Source of the DNA: Adiantum capillus-veneris
Taxonomy: Eukaryota > Streptophyta > Polypodiopsida > Polypodiales > Pteridaceae
NCBI GenBank assembly: GCA_014529385.2
Contig: CM043948.1
Span: forward strand, 77,858,291-77,922,290
Length of the DNA: 64,000 nt
Reading direction: 5' to 3'
Below are positions 44,161 through 55,086 of the stretch, in pieces. How positions within the stretch are numbered: position 1 is the stretch's first letter; the number at the start of each line of letters is the position of its first letter. The position numbers and the translations under genes were made by a program. Under the pieces are notes generated by a model. That model worked only from the letters and a program-made list of their open reading frames with translations, was not told where the DNA came from and ran no database searches.

Positions 44161-45834
44161 TGTGAGGGCCATACCCAAACTCGACCCTACTCACCTCCCT
44201 CAGTCCTCCAGACTGTTCCAGGGAATGACGTAGATCTATCTGTAGGTATCCCTCCCACTTGGAACCGACACTTAGACAAGACTCCAACCTATCTCGAATG
44301 CCACCCAAGGGGGTACATCCCTTCATTCAATGATTCTATCCACTTCTCATAATCAATCTGTCTTTGACAGCTTTTTGCACCCAAAATCGTGGTCTTTAGT
44401 TTTGATTCTCTTGATCTTTAACTTGAGGATCTTCTCTTGGTTTCTTGTTCTCCCTTGGTTCATGGTGATAAACCCCTTTTTCTTGACAAGAAGGCACGGC
44501 AGTTATCACTTTCCCCTAAGAAGAGGGATCTTGCAATCCTACCTGGTCTCGCTTGTCTTCGATTACCCATTTTTATCCCCCGTAGTCCTAACGTTTAACA
44601 TAAAATTTTTAAATCAACATTCGGCCATCCGACCCTCCGGATCCGCCCACCCACCGAACCATTTCATGAAAATCCCTTCCCGAGGTAGTATTTAACTACT
44701 ACAAAATCAGGAAGATAGTAGTCTATCAGACATCATCAAACAACAAGCAGAATGCAATCGATTGCATACCCTCGTTGAGGGAAATTCATCTGGCTGTTCC
44801 CACTAGATCTTTATTTAGAAACTTTTTAATTCATTTTCTTTCCTTTATCTACTGCTATAATTAACTTGTAGCTAGTTTCCTAACTAATCATGCAACACAT
44901 TTAGTTTCAACCAATTCATCTTACCTCCCCATTCAGGCCAAGATAATCGGTTACAAGCCATCAAAATGGCAGCACCTTAACAATATTTCCTAGAATTAAG
45001 TGTTTGGGAAAGGCTCATCAAGTAATTTAATCATTCCTTCCTAAGCATTTTATTTCGAGAGGTATAGCACCATCTGGTGATAGATGCACATGATAGCCCC
45101 TATATTCCAAGCCTTTCCAGTTTCTTTTTAAGAAACAACGTCGAGCAAATTTCCTTAATTAAATTCACATCATCCTCCCTGAGTATAACCTTCTCATCCA
45201 ACCATTGGCATCAGGCCCGCCTTTCAATCAAATTGACCCCAAGAAGATCCATCTTGGTTCCCGGTCATTTCCAGACAATCTTCAAAACTCTTAGTTAAAT
45301 CTATGTTTTGCAATGGGCTATCCCTATCACCTCTCAAGATTCCTTATAAACTCCTAGTTGGTAATTTCCATGTTCATTCATTTATCAATCTTAATTCCTA
45401 CTTTCATTAATTATCTACCAGCCAAGTTTATTTAGAAAATACAAGCGAGTTTTTTCCATAGGCATGTGATGGTTAATGTCTCTTCTAAAATGCCAGCTTT
45501 TCAAGTTCAATCCCCGTTTTGTCGATTCCTAGGTTTTTACAATCCTTTGCCATCCATGGGGTATCTCCATGGAAGCTTGTTGAGTTTTCGGTTCAAACAA
45601 CACGGAGATCAATTCCGCGAAGTTATCCCCTATCTCCCACATCCCGTATTTGCAAACAAACTTGAAATTGAAAACTTTAGAAATACTCTCCAATATCAAA
45701 AATTGAACTACTTCTATCGAGCTTAGACAAGTACTCTTTTCTTATGGTACCTAGCTTTGAATTTTTTAGGAAGCTAGAAGGTCATCCTATAATTTATGAT
45801 TTTTCGAGCTCTCCATTAAAGCTTACACCTAAAA

Positions 45835-46945
45835 TACAAGGTAGTCACTAAAGTTTACATCTAAGTGCAAAGTTACCATTAAAACTTAGCTTACGAGAGC
45901 AAATCTTTTGAAGCTTAACTTTATGATGCGTAGATACTCTCATCACTTAACCCTAATTGCAAGGTTTCCATTAAATCTTAAAACCTAAAAATGAAAGGTA
46001 ATCACTAAAGCTTATATATAAGTGCAAAGTTACCATTAAAGCTTATATTACAAGTGAAAATCTACCTTTGAAACTTAACTTTATGATGCATAGATACTCT
46101 TATCACTTAACCCTAATTGCAGGGTTTCCAATAAAGCTTAAAACCTAATATTGCAAGGTAATCACTAAAGCTTACATCTAAGTGAAAAGTTACCATTAAA
46201 GCTTAGCTTACAAGTGCAAATCTACCTTTGAAACTTAACTTTATGATCCGTAGATACTCTTATCACTTAACCCTAATTGCAAGGTTTCAATTAAAGCTTA
46301 AAATCCAAAAATGCAAGGTAATCACTAAAGCTTACATCTAAGTGCAAAGTTACCATTAAAGCTTAGCTTACGAGTACAAATCTACCTTTAAAGCATAACT
46401 TTATGATGCGTATATACTCTTATCATTTAACCCTAATTGCAAGGTTTCCATTAAAGCTTAAAACCTAAAAATGCAAGGTTATCACTAAAGCTTACATCTA
46501 AGTGCAAAGTTACCATTAAAGCTTAGCTTAAGAGAGAAAATATACCTTTAAGGTTTAACTTTATGATGCGTAGATACTCTTATCACTTAACCCTAATTGC
46601 AAAGTTTCCATTAAAGCTTAAAACCTAAAAATGCAAGGTAATCACTAAAGCTTACATCTAAGTGCAAAGTTACCATTAAAGCTTAGCTTACTGGTGCAAA
46701 TCTACCTTTGAATCTTAACTTTATGATGCGCAGATACTCTTATCACTTAACCCTAAGTGCAAGGTTTCCATTAAAGCTTAAAACCTAAAAATGCAAGGTA
46801 ATCACTAAAACTTACATCTAAGTGCAAAGTTACCATTAAATCTTAACTTATGAGAGAAATCTACCTTTGAAGCTTAACTTTATGATGCATAGATACTCTT
46901 ATCACTTAACCTTAATTGCAAGGTTTCCATTAAAACTTAAACTTA
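45835..46945. repeat. 160-bp tandem array, 7 units
   Basis: The marker TACCATTAAA (or AAAA/AAAT variant) occurs at 45874, 46031, 46191, 46351, 46511, 46671 and 46831: six spacings, five of them exactly 160 bp. Units contain CTTAACTTTATGATGCG and CACTTAACCCTAATTGC. No open frame. Confidence 0.9.
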
Positions 46946-47315
46946 AAATGATGCACATAAACCTTCCTAGTATTAAAACACATGGATTAATTAATCCTAC
47001 CAGAAATGAAGATTACCTCCTCCAAACAAGAGGGATGTGGGGTTGAAGTCCTTCTTGAAGAAATGTGAGGCTCAAGGAGGAAGGAAGGGATTTATGGTGA
47101 AGAGGAAGGAGAGAGGAGCTTCTTCACAAAACCTTTAAGGGTTTGGCCTTCAAGAGAGGAAGAGAGTTGAGAGTTTGGCCTTCCAGAGAGGGAGAGATTA
47201 AGAGAAAGGTTTAATGGAAACCTTGATTTACTTAAGCATAATCTTGAGCATGGCAAATATGCAAGTAGCTTAGCAATATGTGTTGTGTGTCCAAGAATTC
47301 AAAGGAGAGGGGGTG

Positions 47316-47323
47316 CTTATATA
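47316..47323 (-). promoter_or_regulatory. TATA box of the second giant LTR
   Basis: Minus strand TATATAAG; first T is position 493 from the LTR start at 47815. Confidence 0.5.
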
Positions 47324-47337
47324 GAAAAAGATGGGTG

Positions 47338-47530
47338 TAATTCTCTTCTCAATTCTTATTGGACCCCAATTTCTCTTCTCAATTCCTGTTGGACCCCAAT
47401 TCTCCTCTCAATTCCTATTGGACCCCAAATTCTCTTCTCAAATGCTATTGGACCCTATTTCTCTTCTCAAATGCTATTGGACCCCAATTCTCCTCTCAAT
47501 TGCTATTGGACCCCATTTCTCTTCTTAGTT
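47338..47530 (-). repeat. 29-30-bp minisatellite carrying CCAAT boxes
   Basis: Six units with GGACCCC at 47361, 47391, 47420, 47450, 47479 and 47508. On the minus strand each reads GGGGTCCAATAG or a variant, so five of six contain CCAAT. The block begins about 15 bp upstream of the TATA box. Confidence 0.85.
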
Positions 47531-47815
47531 CTTATCTCTTAACTTTACCTTTCAATTAAGTTAGTCCCTTTTTCTCCTAGTTCTCGATCTAGATTAGTTC
47601 CCACGCGGATTTTGACAAAGAAATATAAAATAATCTTAATCTTAAAGGAAAAATATAGGGATGACGTAATTTATTATCTGAAATATCCTTGTCTTTTCAT
47701 TCTAGAGTAAAGTCTCATTGTCCGTATAACTTCTTTGTCGTTCTTACTTTTCCTAAATTATTTTCTAGGCCGAAATTTTTTTTAATGGCTCTAGGGTTTA
47801 GGGAGGGACCTTACA

Positions 47816-48042
47816 TTCTGGGGCTTGCCTTTGGCTTAACCATTATTGAGCTACTAGCAAGCTCAACAGGAATCATAATCAACCAAACACTGTTAGACCC
47901 TGTCCACTATTCTTTGCAATTAACAGTCTCTAAACCATGGGTGTGGCTGCTTGAGTGCTAATTTTCAAAAATTGAGAAGAGTAGAAACTAAAGTTTTGAG
48001 GTTTCTAAAGAACAAAGTAGCACATATATAAATTTAGTTAGC
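47816..48042 (+). mobile_element. Leader of the old chromovirus, second part
   Basis: GGGGCTTGCCTTTGGCTTAACC and the following ~200 bp match the young copy's leader up to the gag ATG at 48043. Confidence 0.7.
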
Positions 48043-49325
48043 ATGGCTGACAATAATAAAGAGAGTAGAATGAATGTTGACAACTTTGATTTTGCACATG
48101 AAGGTGCTACTAATGATGCCCTTGTATTTGTGAACTATCTTGTCACTAGGTTGCAACAAGCCATGGGTAGCCTTGCTTTACAAGCCAAAGTTGCCCAACA
48201 ACTTTGCATCTATGAGATTACCCGAACTCCCCAAGAAGAGAGAGATCTTAGGAGGCCTCTTCTTGACACTTCCAAAAGAAGGCTCTCTTTTGTGAGATAA
48301 GAGAAGGAATCATATGAGTGCTGTGGGCTAGTCTACGAGCTAATGGCAAATCTCCAAAGACATATAAAACTCTCAAAGTTTCCATAATGAAGCAGTTTCT
48401 TGCAAACGATACCAAGGACAAAGTTCTTACCAAATGGCGAAGCTTGAACCTATCTCCCAACAAGTATATTCACAAGTATGTGGACAAGTTTTGAGATTTA
48501 CATCTCAAAGCTACGGTATACCAAAAGATAGACTTTGGAGAGCAAAAACAAAAATTTTGTAATGGGCTACCTAAAGACATGGCCAAGTATGTTAACTCTC
48601 AAAGGCCTAGGACCATCACTGAAGTTGGCCACCATACAATGGTTGCTTCACAAATTAATTTCCATCAAGGGGCTAGGAGGAATTCTAAGCCCATGGAAAC
48701 TAGAAATGGAAATGAGCCTAGAGGGAAGAACAATTCTCAAACACTTCCCAAGGAAAATCTTGCAACAACAACAACAAAACCAAGGAAAAAAGAGTCTACA
48801 AAGGTAAGAATAAACTCTCTCCTAAAGAGTTAGAGTGGTTTCACAAAGACAACACATGTTTCAAGTACGGGGAGCAGGGACATGGCTATCACACCTGTCC
48901 CAAAAGAAATGCACGCAATGAGACACCTAGGAATTCTACAATTGAAGCTCCAAAAGAGGATACTCATTCCAAAGGATCATCCCTTGCCTATGCTTGGGGG
49001 AAGGTAAGGGAAAATGATGCCTTTATCCTTTTTGACTCCAGCTCTACTTACAACTTCATATCAACGGAGTTGGCCACTAAATTAGGCATACAAGCTTTTG
49101 AGATGGGAGACATTGTGACTATTGATGGGGCTTCCAAGGGATAATATGCCTGTGTGACTCCCTTGATTGGGAAATTGACACTTCATGTCCAAATCTATGT
49201 CAACAAAGAGGAATTTTTCATCTCCCATCTCCCATGTCCAACATGAGGATGTTATCTTAGGGGTACCATGGTTCAATTGTCGGGGTGCCAATATGAAGTT
49301 CCTTGAAAGGAGAATTTATTTCAAC
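48043..49325 (+). pseudogene. gag-protease remnant of the old chromovirus
   Basis: Starts MADNNKESRMNVDNFDFAHE at 48043, close to the young copy's gag start at 59086. After codon 85 a stop occurs, and about 0.5 kb coding the S/P/K-rich and following region is missing. Then FCNGLPKDMAKYVNSQRP-like sequence resumes near 48560. The zinc knuckle at ~48859 reads CFKYGEQGHGYHTCP, with the second cysteine changed to Tyr. A protease-like ILFDSSSTYNFIS follows near 49025 (DSGST expected). The last recognisable part is HEDVILGVPWF near 49243, after which homology ends at 49325. Confidence 0.75.
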
Positions 49326-49326
49326 T

Positions 49327-50201
49327 TGTTTGAAGACAGATCAAACGGATGTCCACTTGGCTGGACACGTAGCCGGACACCACATTTGTAGTTTATTATT
49401 TTGCCGAGTTAGTGTAGTAATACTCTGTGTAAATCCTAATTCGAGAGTAGCAGTCAATTCCCTGAGTTGTAAATTTGTCATGACAATTGTAAAGGTACAT
49501 GTGAGCCGGCCACTGGCCATTTAGAATGCCCTAGGTATAAAGGTCAATAACCTTAATGTGAAAGGAGGCTTATCTGGGGAAGAAGAAAGGAGCTCTGAAA
49601 ATGTACGCTCAAGCTACGAGTTGCTCCAACTTGTAATCATCGCAGTTAATGAATGGGTAATCAATTTTCCATTCCAAAACTTGAATTGTGTTCCTTTTTT
49701 TTTGCTCTTTCATTCTAGTGTAAACACTGTCAGTTTTGTTGTGGTTCGCGACTACGTGTTAGTGAGCCTTAATTGCAAATTTGAGTGCTTAAATCACTAT
49801 TTTTAGTCATGTTGACCATAGGAGAGTGTTCTTAGACCATAGGACGGCATTTTTGGTATGTTATGTTGCAGTTTTCAAGACCTTTTCATGATGGATCGTG
49901 ATTTTGGTACCATGTTAGATTGCAACCAGACTTGGTAGGATAGTGCCCCTAGGTGTCCTAGACCTCCTCCTACAATTTTGCTTCATTTTGAGTCTGTTCA
50001 AGTGCCAAAATGGCGTGATGGCCTAGAGCTATGAGAAAGGACATAGGCAGATTTGCCTGATCATTGAGTGTTGGTTTGCTTGTAGATTTGTTGTGTTTGC
50101 TTGTTAAGGTTCACTTCTTGAGATTGAAAATCTTAAAGAGTCTCTGTGCCCCATTCGAGTCACTTTCCCTGAGTATTGACATTATGTTAGTACCAAAAAT
50201 C
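49327..50201 (+). mobile_element. LTR-2, arm A (plus orientation)
   Basis: Begins TGTTTGAAGACAGATC and matches the complement of 61285 down to 50223 once two insertions are removed. TATA box TATAAAGG at 49536, about 210 bp in. The homologous 82-codon frames at 49558-49806 and 51939-52187 reflect the shared LTR, not a gene. It ends at a short spacer facing arm B. Confidence 0.7.
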
Positions 50202-50280
50202 TATGCTGCTGACGTATGTTGCGATTTTGGCACTAACATAATGTCAATACTCAGGGAAAGTAACTAGGATGGGGCATGGA
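50145..50280. repeat. Palindromic centre between two LTR-2 arms
   Basis: ACTTTCCCTGAGTATTGACA and the following ATTATGTTAGT at 50162-50192 are repeated inverted at 50232-50262, with a ~21-bp spacer (50202-50222). The arms continue outward with the LTR-2 sequences. Confidence 0.85.
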
Positions 50281-50319
50281 GACTCTATGAGATCATCAAT
50301 CTCACGAAGTGAACCTTAA

Positions 50320-51659
50320 CACTAGGTTGGTAACCTAACAGGACATAAAAGTGTCCTTTCAGGGTTTTGAGAAAAACCTCCAAAACCATAATAGATCCAC
50401 TCATTTTGTAAAATCCTTTCATGAGGTTATAGTTCAAGGCCTACTACACATGGAAAAAATAAGAAACTTGTAAAATTTCTCATCTTTTGGTCACACCAAG
50501 CCTCCAAAGTTGATGGACCAGTACATTTTCATCAAAACAGTCATTTCTTATGTTTTGTTGCATAAAAATAAGATTAGGGATTTTTGTAGGACTTGAGATA
50601 AATTCCCTAGTTAACTTCAATGGGTTGGTGATCAGAACATATGATTGCTTCTCAATCACTATTTTTTGTTTTGCCAAAAGAAATAGGTACAAAAAAGTTG
50701 AATTTTTACCATTCTGCAAACCTATCATCAAAGTTTCTATAGCCACACTCAATACAAATAATATATGCATGTTTTCTTAGTTCCTTATTGTCCTTTAGGT
50801 TCATAAGGAGCCATGGAGCATGTCAAAAGAATAATACATCTCTTACCAAGGGGAATCTTGGGGACAAAGATGAAGTGCTAAATACAGCAAACATGAAAAA
50901 ACTGGGTTCAACATTATGAGTTGTAGAATCCCATAGAAACTATTCAATATCTATCCAAATTTGATCCTTATGACTAGATATGGTTACTACCTACAAAATG
51001 CATGTAGTTTTCACAAGAAACTAACAATATTGAAAAAGCTATACTTGATATACTAAAATGTTTCGTTTTCTTCTATAATTGAAAAAATCAACCATCGTTG
51101 TCTACTATGCAAAATAGGGTATTAGGTGCCCCAAAACTCAAGGAATATTAGCTTTATGTTACAATATGCGACGTAGAAAATCAAAACTACATTTGGATAT
51201 CATGAAAGTCACCAAAAAAAATCATAGAAGAGCTAAAATTGGCTAAAAAACAGGATTTGACAATTTTTGTAATTTGGTCATAACTTACAACTTTAACATT
51301 TATTTCTCCCTAGAAGCATCAGGACATGTTGAGGACTACTAAAGATAGTTCTCTAGCATTATAGACCTCACAAACATGAATTCTAGAGTGGTATAGTTGC
51401 AAAAAGTTGAAAAAAGCCAAAAATAGGACCCGTTTTTTCACACTGTTTAGGTTGTGAAATGTTGTGCAAGGACAAGGTTAAAGATGGAATTGATATTCCA
51501 AAAAAATGTCAAGTTTTTTTCAGCTCATGAGACAACTTTCTAGACCGATAGCACCTCAAAATCCATTTTGAAACTCTTGACATAATTCAAGGAAAATGGT
51601 CACTTAATAGGACATAAAAGTGTCTCGGGACATAAAAATGTCCCATTACCAACCTAGTG
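50320..51659. mobile_element. 1340-bp DNA transposon at TTAA, copy 2
   Basis: Ends CACTAGGTTGGTAACC and, on the opposite strand, CACTAGGTTGGTAATG. TTAA at 50316-50319 and 51660-51663. Arm A shows the uninserted site TGCTTGTTAAGGTTCAC (50098-50114) with one TTAA. Collinear with copy 1 along its whole length, by eye about 85% identical. No transposase. Confidence 0.85.
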
Positions 51660-52230
51660 TTAATAAGCAAACCAACACTCAATGATTGGGGAAATCTGCC
51701 TATGTCCTTTCTCATAGCTCTAGATGATCACGCCATTTCGACACTTGAACGGACTCGAAATGCAACAAAACTCTAGGAGGAGGTCTAGGACCTAGGGGCA
51801 CTATGCTACCAAGTCTGGTCGCAATCTAACAAGGTAACAAAATCACGATCCATCATGAAAAAGGTTCTAAACACTGCACTAGAACATGCTAAAAATGTCA
51901 TTCTGTGGTCTAAGAACACTCTCCTATCGTCAAAATGACTAAAAATAGTGATTTAAGCACTCAAATCTGCAATTAAGGCTCACTAACACATAATCGTGAA
52001 CCACAACAAAACTGACAGTGCTTACACTAGAATGAAAGAACAAAGAAAGAGGAACACAATGCAAGTTTTGGAATGGAAAACTAATTACCCATTCATTAAC
52101 TGTGATGATAACAAGTTGGAGCAGCTCATAGCTTGAGCATATGTTTTCAGAGCTCCTTTCTTGTTCCCTAGATAAGACTCCTTTCACATTAAGGTTATTG
52201 ACCTTTATACCTAGGGAATTCTAAATGGCA

Positions 52231-53818
52231 TGTAACATTTAATGGCCTAATAACTTATGTGTAGCGGAAATTAGCATGAACATAGTGGGCATTTCATTAG
52301 AATAGATTCCTAATGAGAATTACAAGAGTGCTTGGGTGGAGAGAGCAACAAAAAGCATAACACCTAGTTAGATAGCATCGACAATACTTTCAAAAGAGAG
52401 AGAAATTAAGCTATTTACAACAGTTGAGGACCGGATTTGCATGGAGCCGGTCCCCTCTCCAAAAGGCTTTGTATTATGGTTTCTCCCATCAAGAGAGACA
52501 TTGTACAATACAATTCTTTGTGTTCCTTCAAGACTAGCTAGTGCAATGAAGATGGAAACTTCATGCACTAAGCAAAAAACTTAACAAAAACAACTTGAAT
52601 TATCCCCTCTCAGACCCAAGACCTCACACACCTTCGAAGATGGTGAGAGCTAGCAGGGTATGAGAGTAGATTGAGAGGAAGAAGGAGTATCTTACGAGAA
52701 AGATGTACATCTCCTCACATAATCACTCATATGTAGCATAGATTAGCTTAGTAATTAGCTTGGTAGAGGAGATGAGCATGCATTGAAGCTTGGCTCTTGG
52801 TTGGATTTGCATCCACATGCCAAGAGAGTGTTGATGTAGGCTTCTATCTCACAAGCTTGGAGTAGGTGATGAGTTCTCCATTAAAGCTTGGGAAGAGATA
52901 GTCTTCTCTTTCTTCACACATGAGCTTGTGTGAGTGTGTGTGTGATAATGCCTTGCAAAAATCAGCCCCCTCTCTCTCTTGGGCGAGCCCTCTTGCTATT
53001 TTCTCTTGCTATCTCCCCATTGGCCCTCCCCAAGTCAAGCCAATGATTATTAAGCAGCATAAGTGATAGCCTATTGACATGTGTCCCCCTTTCCCCTTTT
53101 GTGAGAGCTTTAGGTAATTAAATAATTAAACTAAACTCTCATTGGACCCCTTTACCTCCTGGCCAATAGGAATCAGGCAAGCCATGGGGCTCCTGAATGC
53201 TCATAGGACCCCTTGGGAGACTGCCCAATAGTCTTCTAGGAGACTTAATTCTCATTGGTTTCTTTTATTAAATGTTTTCAAATTAATTAAACTATATTTA
53301 CTCTACCTTAATTGTCATTGGTCCACTTCAAGGGTCATCCAATAGAAATTGGGCACACCTTGTGGGCATCTGGCCTAGGGAGCTGACATGTGTCCCTCAT
53401 TCCCTTTGTGTAAAGGGAGCCTGTGTGTGTGTGTGTGTGGATTTCTCTCTCATCCCCTACCTTTAGGGCTCACCCCCTCCCATGTAGGGATGTGCAAAGA
53501 CTTTTAGGGCACACATAAAGCATCCAATTTTCCCTAGGGTTGACCTTTGGACACAACCTTTGAATTTTGGAACCTTAGCATTTTGGAAGTCTTAATGGGC
53601 TGAACCTTAGGGTCTTCTTAGCCCATTGTTACACATGGATCTTTTGCAGATGGCCCCCCCTTTTGGATCCCTATTTTCCCTCCTTTGGATCCCTACTGTG
53701 GCCGGTGTGCTAGCTTAACCAATATTCTAGCTTTTTCTCCCCTCGTCTTCCCCACATTAAATGGTCAGTTTAATATGAGAAAATCATTTAGGAGAATTAG
53801 ATATTGATTATTATGACA
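52231..53818 (-). mobile_element. 3' LTR of the chromovirus
   Basis: On the minus strand starts TGTCATAATAATC and ends AATGTTACA. U3 holds many CCAAT motifs (plus-strand ATTGG around 53030-53340). R/U5 contains the GGACCGG hairpin (52428-52453). The identical 66-codon frame in both LTRs (52368-52568, 59641-59841) is simply the shared LTR sequence. Confidence 0.92.
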
Positions 53819-53832
53819 TTACCTCTCTCTTG
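53819..53832 (-). promoter_or_regulatory. Polypurine tract of the chromovirus
   Basis: Minus strand TCAAGAGAGAGGTAA next to the 3' LTR start. Confidence 0.7.
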
Positions 53833-54174
53833 AAATCATAGTCGTCCTCGACTATGGTGTAGAGAAGATAAAGCATGTTCATGAGTCCTTTTCTTAGCGG
53901 GTAGAGGATCCCTATGTTACCCTACGACATCATTCCACAATGGATGACTAGTCCATTTGGAGCTTGAGAGCCTGAGGCTGCCGCAAGCATGTCTGCACAT
54001 TAGTCCTATCAGTCTTCCATAGTAGAGTCACAAGCTCTACTTGGTGTTTGGGAGACGTCGTCTCCGCAAACTTTATCTAAGCATGCGTACTACTTCATTT
54101 TTGTGCACAAATAAAGAAAAAGAGAGTCTTATAAGACAAAAATTTTGCTCATTTTTAACATTTTGTACATTCGC
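53833..54174. other. Non-coding region between pol and the polypurine tract
   Basis: About 340 bp with no frame of note, the 3' untranslated part of the chromovirus internal region. Confidence 0.6.
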
Positions 54175-55086
54175 TTACTGTTGGGAAGCATTGTAAGCAT
54201 TGACAAGGTTTAGGTTATCCTTTAATTGTATGCCTTGCATCCATCTAGCATCTTCAAAAGGATAATTCTTAAACTTAATAAGATATCATCGGATAGTCTT
54301 ACCGCCTCTTAGTACCTTGTCTTCATGTCGGAGAATGGACTCGGGCTACAGCACCTCTTCTTGGTCCTCGATCTCCGGTGGGTCTTCAATAGTTGGTTCT
54401 TGAGGTGGCTCTCCTTTGTAAGGCTTTAATAGGCTCACATGAAAAGAATTGTGTATGAGCCAATGATTGGGCAACTTGAGTTGATAGGCCATCTCATTGA
54501 TTGGCCTAAGAATCTGAAAGGGACCATAGTACCTTTTTGCTAGTTTAGCATAGTACTTTTGGTGACCCGTAGGATTGTTGCCCGTTGTGTGCCTTAATCG
54601 AGCCTTGGGAAACTTTAACAAGACCCAATCATTTTCTTTAAAGGCTTGGGATCTTCTGTGCTTGTCAGCAGCAGCCTTTTGTCTTTGCTGTGAGATAGAG
54701 ATAGCATCCTTAATCTTTTGGAAAGATTCTTGTAGGTCTCGGCTATACTCATCTACAGCGAAGATCTTCCCATGTACCTTAAGTAGCAAGGGACTTTTTG
54801 ATCTTCCCTCAATTACCTCGAAAGGTGCTTTTCCCGTGGAAGTATGTATAGTGTTATTGTAAGCATACTCCACTAAGGGTAAGTACTTCTCCCATTGGGA
54901 TCTTTGATCTACTTCCGTTACATAGGATTTTAGTAGATCGAGAATGGTTAGGTTAGCTATTTCACTTTGGCCATCAGTTTGTGGATGATAGGCCGAAGAG
55001 AAGTTTAGCCTTGTTCCTAAATTCTCAAAGAGACCCTTCCAGAAATTACTGGTCATTCTAGGATCTCTATCCGACACTATGGACAT
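54175..55086 (-). pseudogene. Chromovirus integrase C-terminal half and chromodomain
   Basis: The frame from 55086 opens MSIVSDRDPRM (second integrase Asp), then HPQTDGQSEIANLTILDLL (Glu of the DDE triad) and the GPF-like YYGPFQILRPINEMAYQLKL. A TAG ends it after EDQEEVL (~54346), but the same frame continues as PESILRHEDKVLRGGKTIR, a second stop (TGA), then YLIKFKNYPFEDARWM: a chromodomain with the usual Y-L-V/I-K-W/F-K and W-E/M positions. Final TAA at 54175. Both internal stops can come from C-to-T changes (CAG, CGA). Chromodomains steer integration toward marked chromatin. Confidence 0.9.

Larger units (their letters stand above)
44161..47815 (-). mobile_element. Giant solo LTR, 3655 bp, with TSD TTCCG/TTCTG
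   Basis: Ends TGTGAGGG (44161) and CCTTACA (to 47815), flanked by TTCCG (44156-44160) and TTCTG (47816-47820). The flanks join into a leader that is continuous in the young chromovirus (GGGGCTTGCC follows in both), which fixes both borders. On the minus strand it begins TGTAAGGTCCC. A repeated CCAAT-containing block and a TATATAAG lie in the first 500 bp, followed by a 160-bp tandem array. No coding interior. Same architecture as 5739-10042, sequence largely different. Confidence 0.75.

Noticed and set aside
47285-47559. Frames with repeated LDPNSPLN-like units in three phases
   Set aside because: Translations of the 29-30-bp CCAAT minisatellite; repeat length near a multiple of 3 keeps frames open.
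49558-49806. 82-codon ORF conserved with 51939-52187
   Set aside because: Both lie in LTR-2 arms, so similarity is explained by LTR homology.
52368-52568. Identical 66-codon ORF found twice (also 59641-59841)
   Set aside because: The identity comes from its position in two nearly identical LTRs; no domain or independent evidence of selection.
54575-54862. Plus-strand ORF of 95 codons
   Set aside because: Antisense to the chromovirus integrase frame; likewise 57543-57944, 58399-58674 and 58369-59094 oppose or overlap gag in other frames.
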